DNA of 64,000 nucleotides from Ceratobasidium sp. AG-K (Eukaryota; Basidiomycota; Agaricomycetes; Cantharellales; Ceratobasidiaceae). Location of the stretch: assembly GCA_037039685.1 (NCBI GenBank), contig JAWNGF010000004.1, forward strand, positions 310,001-374,000, read 5' to 3'. A program made the position numbers and the translations under genes. Under the pieces are notes generated by a model. It saw only the letters and a list, made by a program, of their open reading frames with translations. It was not told where the DNA came from and did no database searches. Shown in pieces: positions 22,804-33,493 of this stretch; the stretch's first letter is position 1, and every line of letters begins with the position of its first letter.

Positions 22804-23285
22804 CATAAATTAATTGATAGAAAATATGTATGGGAAAACAGCAAGAATAGCTATGAACGAAACGTGAACATCAGCAGCTGGAGTGTGCACCTGCGCCTCC
22901 TTCATATCTGAAGTACGACCGAGTTATTCGGTGGACTTCCTGCATATGTACCATGCATAGGGGCTTGTAAGCGTATAACCTTACTTGATTGGATTATTGC
23001 ATTCTGTACGAGGTACACGAACTGTCCACACGCGTGACCTCGTTGCCCGCCTGAGGTGTATCGTTGGGCGCTGTGCACTTGACTTGCGTTACTCGCCATA
23101 CCATTTCGATCACACCATAATGGTTTACATTTGCGTTTTGACACGGGGTACTGTGTTTGTTCCCAATGATAAATCAGCTATAAATGAGAGCGGTATATCG
23201 AATATATTGTACAAGTCAAATCATAATCAAACGAGATGAGAAACTACTGTAACAAAATTGACATGGACAATAAAAGATCATCAAA
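22804..23285. other. Junction flank, no gene seen
   Basis: First single-copy sequence right of the arm. It is AT-rich with no supported gene. Whether the arm homology continues here cannot be tested, because the partner would lie before base 1. Confidence 0.5.
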
Positions 23286-26218
23286 TCATGTCGCAAAATA
23301 TGGAACAACGGCGGCATAAAGCCCCGCATGACAGTGCACGTCCCCTACCAGGTGCTCTGTCGGTAAGACCCACATCTGCCGGCAAACCGAGCAAGATGCC
23401 TTGACTACAACATCCTTCAGTGCCGCGCCGTCCGACGCATTGTGTGACACAACCCAATACTTCCGGCGACCTTCCGAGTGAACACCACTCTGTCGTCGGT
23501 CGTGCCAGCAGCTACAAACGCGAAGGAGGTGAGGCAACTCCTTTCCCAAGGGCCGGCTGGCGAATGGCGAGAAAAGCCACATCAGGGGGCGCGTATTTCT
23601 CGCCATATAAATGATGTCAGTGTGGTTGCAAGCCACTCCGTCGCTGAGCCAAGCGTTCAAGATACTGTCGGAGGTAGGCTGCCCCGTCCCGGCGAGAGAG
23701 GTGCTGATACGTGCCACGAGATTAACGAGGAATGCGGGCATCAGCTTCTTATTGAGGCAACCAACGAGCGAGTCAAGAGCACCACCACTGCCGTTATCGT
23801 GATGCCATTGAAGAGCGTAAGTAACATCAATAAATAAAACGCGTCACTGTAAATGGAGCCCACTCACGTGTTCATCCACATCTGCATCTCCTTTGTGGCA
23901 TTGGGAGAATCGAACGGGTGCCCACAGCATATAAGGGTACCGCACGTAAACTTCGAGCGCATGATGATACCTTGCGCTGGTGCAAGCGTGCGGTTGAAGA
24001 ACTGGTGGAGCGCGAAGCACATTGGTAAAATCCATACGCAGCGGCGACCTAGTACTCACCTCCGGCGGTGCACAGGATGTTGTATGCGAGACTTGATACG
24101 CCTTTGCCTCTGAGAGGCCGTGCGTGATGTACACGACAAGCAGCGCGAACGTGTTATCGTCCCAGGGGCTTTTAATGCGTCAAAGCACGATAAGAAAATG
24201 GGTCACCAGGACAAACTATCCCACTAACCAGTCTTGCAGGATATCACGCGTTTCGGCGAGCTCCTCAAGCTTCACCGGGTGTATATAACACTAAGTCATG
24301 GGCGATTTGTTATTGGTGCCGCCAGTAAACATAGCATTTCAAGAAACTCACCAACCACCTTTTTGCCTTCCAGCGGCCAGCTACCAACGCGCACAGATGT
24401 TTTGCTTGCGGCCAGAACTGGTCAAGGAAATAAACAATCATCGCCAGACGCGGGGCAGGTTGATCACGTTGTTGAACGGTGAAACGTGGCGCAGGTCGCA
24501 TGTAGTACTGAATAAGATGTAAAGGTTCAGAACAGGCCGCTGAGTGGCATAAAGAATATACTAATGAGCGTACATACCGGATAGAAGCCTTGCTCCGCAT
24601 GCTTCCAACAATAGGCACAGGTAAAGTCCGCCAATATACGTGTCATTGACGAAGTATCGGCCAAGGTCGAGAAGTTGGTCAACACGATGCATGACCTGCT
24701 GCTGTTTGTGTTATACTCTCCCGGGTGGCAGAAGTAGTCACCGCAGCTTTGGCATAGCACAAGGCATTCTGCAATGGTGAGACCGCACAAGCAGCAATGT
24801 GCAGCTGTGACATTCGGCTGCTCCTGGACCGTCTCGCGCTGCAAGTCATTATTAATGACCTTGTGATTGCCTTAGTTACCGGTAACAAATACTCAATATG
24901 TCAACAATAACACCTACCTCGTACCACACGTCCGATGTACCGTCGTCAGTCATGGATCTCATTTCAATATCGCTGTCAACAGTCTGCCAATACCGTACAG
25001 TTAATACGATCACCATCATACACATCGCAGATGTAAGAACTTGCCTCATCCATCGCACGCATAATACGAAGCGAGCACTCCTCGACGTCTACGCGTAAGT
25101 GGAAATCGAGACAACTCGTTGTGTTCCTCGATTTGATCGGACGAGGATCGACATATACAACACCGCCGTACCGTCCGTGCACTTTCGCCGCCGCATCATA
25201 AATGAGGCCAAATGTGTCGCTACACTTCAAAGAGACACCGACGATGAGGAGAAGGTCGCTTTCCTCAGCGGCCTTTAGAAAGCTTGCACGCAGAGAACCA
25301 CCGGGTAGCAGCTCGCTGTGCAGCTGGGATCGAACAGCCGGACGGAGAAAACGTAGTGAGGGGGCGCCGATACGCCGTGTGTTTGCGACACTCTGTGCTA
25401 TAACAGTGATTTGATTCAAGGTCGGCATGTGAGCGGCGTGTTATGCAAAGAAAAGGAAACGTAACGAAAGAGCGAAAAGAGATAAGTGCAAGGACAGGAA
25501 GGAATACAGAAATAGAATACTGGCACACGAATGGGTGAGAGGGGAAAATAATCAAGAACAGTGTTGACGAAGACTTCAAACTCACCCGCTTGCGTACATG
25601 GAGGGCATGCAACTGTTTGCCCGGCAAGAAGCATGTCATCGAACTGCATGGCGTCATGCTCATTGATGCCAGGGCAGGTCGGTGTGCTGCACTGCAACCA
25701 GCGATTGTCGCCACGTGCCCGCATAATCCAGTCGTCGGTGTCAGTCCTGCCTTGCGTCTCCAAACCGTGCCAACATGTCGTAAGACACTGAACGACCCGT
25801 TGCTGACCACGGACATGTTCAATGAACTGATGCAACGCACTTCGTGGTGCCGTTCGCGCTTGTATCCTCAGGGAAGCCATAAGCTTATTGTACGCTGCAA
25901 GCTTTTCCTCGCGCAGGAATTTAGCTTCGGGGTTGGTGGTCGAGCAATCATCGACTATCGCGCGTAGGGCCATCTGACCATTGAACCTGCCGGAGGAAAG
26001 ACTCATGGTATCATCAGGATGCTGTTCGTCACCGCTCGTCAGGTAGGCAAGGTGTCTATTTGTTTCGCTGTTATGCCACTTACCGGCAGACCTGTCACGA
26101 CCGACGCACCTGCGCCACATAATATCAAGATTTTTTCGGTTTTGGCAATTGCTTCCACGACGTTGCTACATCTGACCTCATGATCAGCAAAAGTGTAAAC
26201 CTTTGTTCCGCTAGACAT
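23286..26218 (-). CDS. Degenerate sirtuin with zinc module and the same C-terminal region
   Basis: Starts MSSGTKVYTF; exon 1 has LILCGAGASVVTGLP, the Sir2 nucleotide-binding loop. Downstream, the expected QNID is replaced (CLTTCWHGLE) and the catalytic HG by RARG. Paired cysteines remain (CSTPTC, CPPC), as does VGVSLK. It is therefore probably an inactive sirtuin fold. A zinc module follows (CCLCGLTIAECLVLCQSCGD, then CAYCW), PHD/ADD-like in spacing. The C-terminal half matches the arm sirtuin: NTFALLVVYITHG against NTFYLVTVYIS, a CGTLICCGHPF block, RPLGKELP, CSVCRQMWVLP. Exon borders in the middle (24.2-25.1 kb) are uncertain, and the DFRS motif after GLP is not recovered by any join I tried. 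Confidence 0.6.
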
Positions 26219-26427
26219 GTTGAAATAAAGGATCGTAGCACGAGCGATAGCGAACAGAACTGAGTACAATGTCGATCACGGTGTTGCGAAGTATTGTTGG
26301 CCGCACAGTTTGTTATGAATGACGATTGTCATACGGTCATGTGACTCAGGGCTACCTTGTGTTACGCTAACTTACTTTCGCGCCACCCACCACGTTCGTC
26401 CCTATAGCACCCGTAAACTAGGCAAAA

Positions 26428-27058
26428 ATGCAAAGGCAGATTGGTCAGCCACGCGTAAACGGCAACATGTCGTCCAAGGCCCAAGCATTGGTGAGCAGAC
26501 AAACAATGCAGGAACGTCCAACCGGACAACAGGTAAATATCGGGTTCTAGACGATCTTGCATTATCCTAGTGTTGACAATACCTTTGATACCCGTCGCCC
26601 AATTTTCAGCATCCACTTGCCATGCCACAACCAGGTAGCAACATGTCGCAGAAGGCACGAGCGGCAGCAGCGGCGGCCGGTGCAGCTGTGCCGACCGAAA
26701 GGCTGGATAATACGAGGGGTGAGGGCGCAAACAACAAGGTAAACCCAAAGCTTGCACTCTCCTTTTGCACGGTGTTATTGACAGCGTCACTGAACGCTTT
26801 CAACATGCAGAGTCGTATTGGTTTGCCAAAGCTCGGCGGCAATATCTCTCAGAAGGCGCAAGCGCTGTCCGAGGCCGCCCGGAAGGACAACCGATCAAAA
26901 AAGCAGGTGCCACATCCAACGACGTGTGGGCTCGCGCCTTTTGTTGACCGTGAGTGTTATCCACAGCTTGCCCTTCGTGTGTTGGTTCGATGACCTGAAC
27001 ATTGTCATTTCCAGTCGATATCGACGAGTCGGACAGCGAGCTCATTGGTATGTCATAA
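26428..27058 (+). CDS. Small protein of three related exons, unknown
   Basis: Starting MQRQIGQPRV, successive exons encode three versions of one motif: NGNMSSKAQAL, GSNMSQKARAA and GGNISQKAQAL, each after a short Pro/Gly stretch. A final short exon gives an acidic tail (DIDESDSELIG) and stops at 27058. Pattern G-x-N-(M/I)-S-x-K-A-(Q/R)-A is clear. I know no family for it. It is divergent from the degenerate sirtuin, 209 bases apart. Exon joins are provisional. Confidence 0.45.
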
Positions 27059-27427
27059 TGCTTGAATCAAACGCATTTTCAAACTCATGTCCAACATCTA
27101 AGCTGCAAAGTAGATCAGAATTTGTACGTGCTGCATCGGGACTGCTTCTGTGGCATAATTGTAGCTGTGTGCTCTAATCTAGTAACAGATTGATTGTACA
27201 CCATCAATTGTATAATTACGAAGTTGTTTGTGCATTGGCACGTTTGGCTGTGATTGAGTTCACTTGATTGTGTTGACCAGTTAAGGGGCGTATCTTCAAC
27301 GTGAGGGATAGGGCAATGAAGCGAAGGGATTAGATTACTTTTGTCAGTTGAGCGGGTTCTGGGTGCCCGAAGGTGACGCAACGAGCACACAGACATACAT
27401 CGTGTCTCTGTGTCACAGCTCGATCAT
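27059..27427. other. Intergenic, convergent gene ends
   Basis: About 370 bases between two converging genes. Nothing recognisable is seen. Confidence 0.5.
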
Positions 27428-29445
27428 TCATCTAGCAAAATATGATAGATAAGAGCGTTTATTTGGCACAAAGGCAATGTACGACATGTGGGAAGCGCAA
27501 CGAAAAAAAAAACGTAATGATGACATCTTGTCAATTGCCGGTTTCGCGCAATTGCTGGGCTTGTTGACCTGCGATCGTCCATGGCGTATCGTGCAACGGG
27601 CGTGTGCTTTGCTCCTCGGCACTACGTCGGGCGGGCTATGTCCGATGTCACTCGTACTGCATGAGAATGGCATAACTCCTGTAGCGCTCACCGAATACTT
27701 GATACAAACCATTCTCGATTCGTCAAACGAGAACGCTCCCATATCCCGGTCCCACGGCTCCTGCATAACTGTTGTCCCGTGCGCGTGAAGTAAAGTACGC
27801 CGGTCCATGAAAATAGCAACGTGGAGTTCCAGGCCGCAACAAGACGAGCGATAGAATCCAAACTTCTCATTGAACGAAGTTCCCGCCCACCTTGAATCCC
27901 ATCGCCCAACTTTATCCCAGCAGCCGCAAATCGAAGGGACCATGGGCAAATCGAAGCCGTACGGTCGACTCGTATGAGGCGCGTGCTCGAGCTTATAAAC
28001 CTTGAGCGGTTCGCTGAGCCAGCTAGCGCGCTCCATGACAATGAACCCTGTATGTGCGCGCGCCTCTGGTGATTTTGCCCAAGTACGAAGCAGTGAGCCC
28101 TTGAGTGCTGCTGTGAAGTAATATAGGTGAATAAAGAGCTCGGGGAGGATACAGATGATGTCGGGCGGCAAGACAGCAGGTACAGATGGCATGACAATTG
28201 AGTGCCAAGGACGACTACATAGCAAGATGTCACAGTGGTAATGTGGTAGTGAGGCTATCGAACGCACCAGTTCAAAGTATCGAATATCTTCATCAAAGCG
28301 CTGTTGCGAAAGAGGTTAACAGCGCAGCTGATCATGAACATACGCGCTGTCACAGCATCTTTTGCGAGGTGGGTGAGCGCCTTGACATGATATCTAATAA
28401 ACTTGTCTTCAGATGTACGGGATGCACCCCCTTTGTCCTTGTCTGTCGATATCCACCAACCACCACGAGGGTCGCTCTCGGTGAGGAAAAACAATGCCAA
28501 ATGGTATGGTGCATCGGGAAGGAGTCTTAAACCGAATTAGGACAGTTGCATTGCGAGATCAAATCACTTACTGTTTATGTATAATGTCCGCCTCCGACAT
28601 TTGCACTTCGTCACCGATCTTCCTCACGTATGTGACGATGTTGATCTCAAATACGGAAAGAGCTGCGCACAGTTGAGAGACCAACGCGTCGGCAAGCGTC
28701 TGTTGGACGCCAAGATGGAAAACGACGAGTACCAGAGATGACTTGACCGACAAGCGTCGTGTCATTCGCGAACCACGATTAATAATGTACTGCGAGCAAA
28801 GTTAATACAAAGCCTAACGCGATGCACAAAAGTTCTTTACGAACGTCTGGCGCGGCCTGCACATCTTGGGACAAACATTCTGGGCACCGAAAGATACTTC
28901 GCCTGTCGTGCACCATTGTCGCGGGAATGGTGATGCACGCTTCAGTGGCCGTAAGGTCATCCTTGTGCTCGCCCATTACATCATAGCAGAAGCCACGATG
29001 ACACGATGAGCAGTCAATAATACAGCCACCGTCATCGCAGTAGAAACAATACTACATGAAAGAGTGTTAGTCCTTCGTGCACTGCGAATTCAGATGGTAT
29101 CAGTAGCTCAATGAGAGAGATTGGAACACTCATACCGTCACAAGGAAGAGAGATACGGTACGAATATTATTGGACTGGGGCAAAGTTAAACGTGTAACAT
29201 ACCCGGTCTTTTGCACGGTTGAACGTAATACGAATCTTTTGCTCTGCAGAGATGCGACTTTGAGTTTGGCGACATTGCCACGGCAACTAACTTACGTGAG
29301 TGATCTGCCATCGTTGCGCTGTCGTTGTCTGCACGAGCAGCGAGCATTTGCTTGCTTTTATTTGTTCGTGACAGGCAGCGCCAAACACGCGAATTTGCTC
29401 GATTTTGGGTGCTACAATATCACTGTTTTGTGCGACAGGGTTCAT
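27428..29445 (-). CDS. Sirtuin-less relative: PHD/ADD-like zinc module plus shared C-terminal region
   Basis: A probable start MNPVAQNSDI precedes an exon with YCFYCDDGGCIIDCSSCHRG then FC and, later, FRCPECL: cysteine spacing like PHD/ADD chromatin readers. It parallels the module of 23286-26218, including a common TMV/SSM-type linker before the last CxxC. Downstream exons give LALFFLTESDPRGGWW, ARMFMISCAVNLF and LFIHLYYFTAALKGSL, comparable with the C-terminal region of the sirtuins. The hydrophobic strand, Cys-containing strand and terminal FYY..L..G layout vaguely recalls CHAT/caspase-like folds, but I cannot identify a certain His/Cys dyad. There is no sirtuin domain. Exon joins are approximate. 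Confidence 0.5.
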
Positions 29446-29571
29446 GGAACATGTATGAACAATGATAATTTGTGTGCTGCTGTGCGCCGTAGCGAAAGGT
29501 ACATATATAAATCGTAAAAATAAAAACAAAAACATACACCACAAAACAAAAGGCAATCATAGCAGGGCTGC

Positions 29572-32133
29572 TCAGTCAACGCGTCTTCGCCACACAGGCC
29601 GTGCACTACGTGTCGCAAGGTCTGTGTCAGCCATGCGCGCACGAAGCTCGTCGTCCTCGGGCGTCGGCCAAGCGGCGCGACTTGGCGACAAATCCCGGCC
29701 TTCGCGGATACCCCCCGACGCGATCGCCACTCGCGGTTGCATCGAAGCCCGCGACGCCTCACGCGGCTGATCGCGCGGCAGCTGTGCGGTGTCCATTTGA
29801 TCAGCATGTGCATCCACACTCGGCGTAGATCCATGAGCGGGAGCGGAGGCAGAAGCACCGGCAGAAGTGGCGGCCGCGACAGTGGGCGAAACAGGCGTCG
29901 CGGAGAGCATGTCGGCGTCAATGACGACTCGCGGCGGTGTATCCGGGATGACAACTACACCACCCGCCCGCGGCACATCTTCGGTGCTGGCGCCAGCCAG
30001 TAGACGCTGGACACTTGCGACGAGCGCCCAACCATCATCGAGCACACGGCGCGCGTCGCCAACGACTTGTGCAGCATGTGCACGAAGGACTGTGATTTGT
30101 ATGAGACATTAGGGCGTTCCTGTGTGTGTTGTGCTTGGTACGGGCAAGGACTTACCTATCGCCGTGGGGGGGGCAGCAGCATATGCCTCAGCAGACGCCT
30201 CAGCAGGAGCCGCAGCCAGTGCCACTGATGGTGGTGGCACGCCGGTCGGCAAACCTGACGATGCCGCGGGCGGTGTGGCGGGGACATCCTGTGGTGCGCT
30301 TGCCGAAGACGACGCAACTGGTGTACCAGCACCGGTTGTCCCGGCGACAACTTTGTTACCGCGAACCTTGCGTCAGCTTCACGGTCCGAACGCCATAATT
30401 CAAAGCTGCCTACCTCCCTCGTCGCGACTGCTCATGCTCATGTCGGCTTCGTAGCCTTCACCAGCAGCTGAGTCGTTTGCGCCATCAGCGGTCGACTGTG
30501 ATGGCGTCATGCGCGGAATCTACATTTCAGTGCTATACGTTATACCAACAAAATATGTACGCGATGGTAACTCACCTGCGTCAGCGGCCATGGACTTTGA
30601 TTGTCCGTCTCTTCTTCCGCCGCAGAGACCTCTGTGTCTTCGCCTGGTGGGGTTGATGTGTTCAACGCACCATCCACCCCAGTGGCATCATCACCGCCCA
30701 CCGCCTCACCCAAGCCCACGGCAACATCGTCGGCGGCAAGTGTCGGATTGCGAACGACACGAATCGTGCATGCGCGCCGCTCCTGCCAATCATGGGGAAC
30801 CACCGACGGTGGCACGACGGTGGAAGTGTTGGCTGTGGTGTCAGGTGGCGAAGAACCCGTTGGCGATCGACGCTCTGGCGCCGGGCCCGGGTCTTGTGTC
30901 GTTGCGTCAGCATCGTCGCCGTCGCGCAGAGTCTCGGACTGCTGACCTGTCTTACCAGCCGACACCACAGACCTCTTGGACGGCCGTGGCAATGACGCTG
31001 GCGGTCGTGCTTGGGCAGTCGAGGGTGCTGGCAAAGCTCGGTTCAATTGTGCAGCCCTTGTTGACGAAGAGCTTGGCCCCGCGGCAGATGATGCCATGGT
31101 GGATGCCGATACGACCCGGCGCTTCTTCGGAGGTCGTCCGCCGTCCACGACATCGTTCCTCGCGGCTGCACTCCTACCGGCAGATTTCCTCACGCGCGCA
31201 TGACGCGCAGAGCTATCCTCCTTCGCGTTCGATTGCCCCTCGTCGCCAACTGTGCTGACCCGCGCTTTCCCCTTGCCCTTCGTCGCAGGTTTCGTCACAG
31301 ACCGCTCGTTGTCGGCGCTCCCACCCGTCCCTTGTCTCGCCGGCGCCTTCCCTTTCGACTTTTTCTTCAATTTGCTCGAAGTGGCTTGCGTATCGGTGTC
31401 GACTTCGTCGCCTGCACCGTCCGACGGCTCTTCCTCGGTGTTGCTTGCCAGAAGGTGACGTTGCAGAACGTGGTTCCAGTCGCGCACGAGGTGCCACCAT
31501 TTCGGCTTTGGTAGCGAAGGGTCGACCATCGTAAAACCTGCTGGCTGCCCCCCGTGGTGCTCGCTCCAGTCCTGAACGACAACCCGCCAGGTGTTTGCAT
31601 ACTCGTCCACAGGGTTTTGCATGACATATGCATAGTTGTTTCTCGTATGTACCCAGAGTATGGACTCTGTGCTATAAAAGGAGGGATTGTAATGAATCGC
31701 GCGGAGGTGTAACAATGAAACTTACCCATCGCGCCACGACGAGTCCGCCTCAAGAAACATCCCAGTGATACCCGTAATGATCATGCGCTCGTAATGCATA
31801 TCACCAAAGTCATCGAGATCCCAGAAGCCGCCTTGCATGTGATTACGGGACTCGCCGCGCAGGGACGCGACAAGACCTTCCATGCGAACGTCACGCCAAA
31901 ACTCGTCTGTCGAATCATTGTACAACGGCTTGACGTACTTGCCCTTCTTGTAGAACTTAAACCAGGTAATCGTCCGAACGCGAGCTATCATTAGGGTGGG
32001 TACTTTGTTATTGTGATTTATATGGTTAATGATATCACTTACATAGCCCATCTTGGAGGGGTGGCGCGTTCATCTCTGGCACCAAATCCGTACTCTCAGG
32101 AAAGACTTGAAACCTTTCGAGATCATGCGACAT
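29572..32133 (-). CDS. RFTS (DNMT1 replication-foci)-like protein with low-complexity tail
   Basis: Begins MSHDLERFQVFPESTDLVP; a GT-AG intron joins to RVRTITWFKFYKKGKYVKPLYND, then GGFWDLDDFGDMHYERM, and after another intron STESILWVHTRNNYAYVMQ and PVDEYANTW. This order (F.VF..... VP, GYVKP-like, ST..A.Y.L..P..EY) follows the DNMT1-RFD domain. In DNMT1 that domain binds ubiquitinated histone H3 and autoinhibits methylation. No methyltransferase domain follows: the rest is Ser/Ala/Pro/Lys-rich (KKKSKGKAPAR) and probably disordered and nuclear. It is divergent from a paralogue 294 bases away. Confidence 0.5.
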
Positions 32134-32427
32134 CTTGATAGCGAAAAACAACAAAGAAATGCAGGGATGTTGGTGATGGAGGGCAGGAGATTGCTTACCA
32201 GGCACGTGATGCGTCTGTACAAGTCATGTGATCTGACGCGCGTGTTTGGCAGCCCTGTGCCTTATTGTTGCTCACTCTTCTCTTGTTTTCCTCTATCGAT
32301 AGTCGTCTTGCAACTGTATAGTATACATTCCCGAACTGTAAATTCATGTAAGATATTCATTGTAGTGAGGATTGTGTGGTGTTAACTTAATTTGTCGACC
32401 CACCTTTAAATATTAGCTCAGACAGCA
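32134..32427. promoter_or_regulatory. Shared divergent promoter of the RFTS-like pair
   Basis: 294 bases between opposed start codons. They include GGCACGTGATG near 32200 (a CACGTG palindrome) and an AT-rich stretch at 32300-32420. Confidence 0.35.
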
Positions 32428-33347
32428 ATGGATGCAGAGCACGCGCCACTTGGTACAAGCCGTCAGTCAGCAGATATAGAGACGACTCTCCTGCAGGAGG
32501 AACAACTTCTTCTTGGGCCAGCCGATCGTAGGTGTGCAGGTATCTGCCGTTGGATGTCTAACATTGACATTATGGCAGGCTTCACGCGTGTACTTACCCT
32601 CTTTGAGTTTCGGCGTGAGGGTGTACCTGTTGTGCTCAACGAAGACATGGTTTTGCAGCGCCGATTTGATGGCCTTGAGGTCATAGGCGTTGTTGGAACA
32701 ATCTTCGGCAAGGAGGGTTTGTTCGCCCAGTGTGGATGGTTTGGCAATCATGACCTCGACTGGTTTTGGTGCCGTATTGACGGTATCCGTTCAATTGAAG
32801 CGCGAAGCGACCTTCGATTCCGCGGTGGGTTAGTAAATTAATTCTTTCTCATTCCGTCGTTGTGCAATCAGTGAATTCACAGTTTTTCGTATGTTCTCAT
32901 GATAATAGCGAGCTGTGTGTTTGGCTTGACACACCCCATGGCGACTATGCAATGCTGCTGCCGCACACCGACTTCATCGACATGTGGGAAGAGTCGCTTC
33001 ATGCACTCGGTCAGTACGGACATTCTGCGAAGTCACACCAGTGGCCACCATCTGGGGTCCGTCCGCCATGGTGGGACGATCACTGGCGCAATAGTTGGCC
33101 GTTCGATCGGTCAATCAGGGATGCCTTAACGCCGATGGACATTGACACGTCTGCGGGGCAAGGTGGTGTGGCAGAGGGAACGGGCAGTAATACGACAGGA
33201 CACGCGTGGCAACGCCTTGGTTCACGTGGCGACACCCGAAACCCAGGTGAACCGCGTGCGCACTTACATCAACGCGACCCATGGATTATCACACCCGACA
33301 CTGGGCTTTTGCCAACGTTGGGCGAGCATGACTTTCAAACACAATGA
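32428..33347 (+). CDS. RFTS-like protein, short paralogue
   Basis: Starts MDAEHAPLGTSRQ. Two introns give FTRVLTLFEFRREGVPVVL, GWFGNHDLDWFWCRIDGI, then CVWLDTPHGDYAMLLPH and FIDMWEESLHAL. These blocks match the order and spacing of the neighbour's RFTS-like domain (29572-32133): strand with FEF/FKF, G-F/W-x-D block, W-x-x-P-x-x-(D/E)Y-A. The tail is short and hydrophilic, lacking the neighbour's long low-complexity part. The second donor is chosen as GTGGGT to keep the frame into VNSQFFVCSH. Possible role: histone or ubiquitin reader; unproven. Confidence 0.48.
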
Positions 33348-33493
33348 AGCATTGTTGGTGTTTTTTTTTTGGTTTTCTTTTTTAATCATGTAATCATATA
33401 TGTTGGGAATTGGATCGATGCGACATGCTTGTTGAGCTTGTGGCAGTAGGTTGAGCAGGAGCCCAAAAGCATCATGTGATATAAATGTTTCAG

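Noticed and set aside
30122..31514. Plus-strand ORFs up to 249 codons opposite the RFTS-like gene
   Set aside because: They are antisense to a low-complexity, GC-rich coding exon, and lack splice-linked neighbours and domain content.
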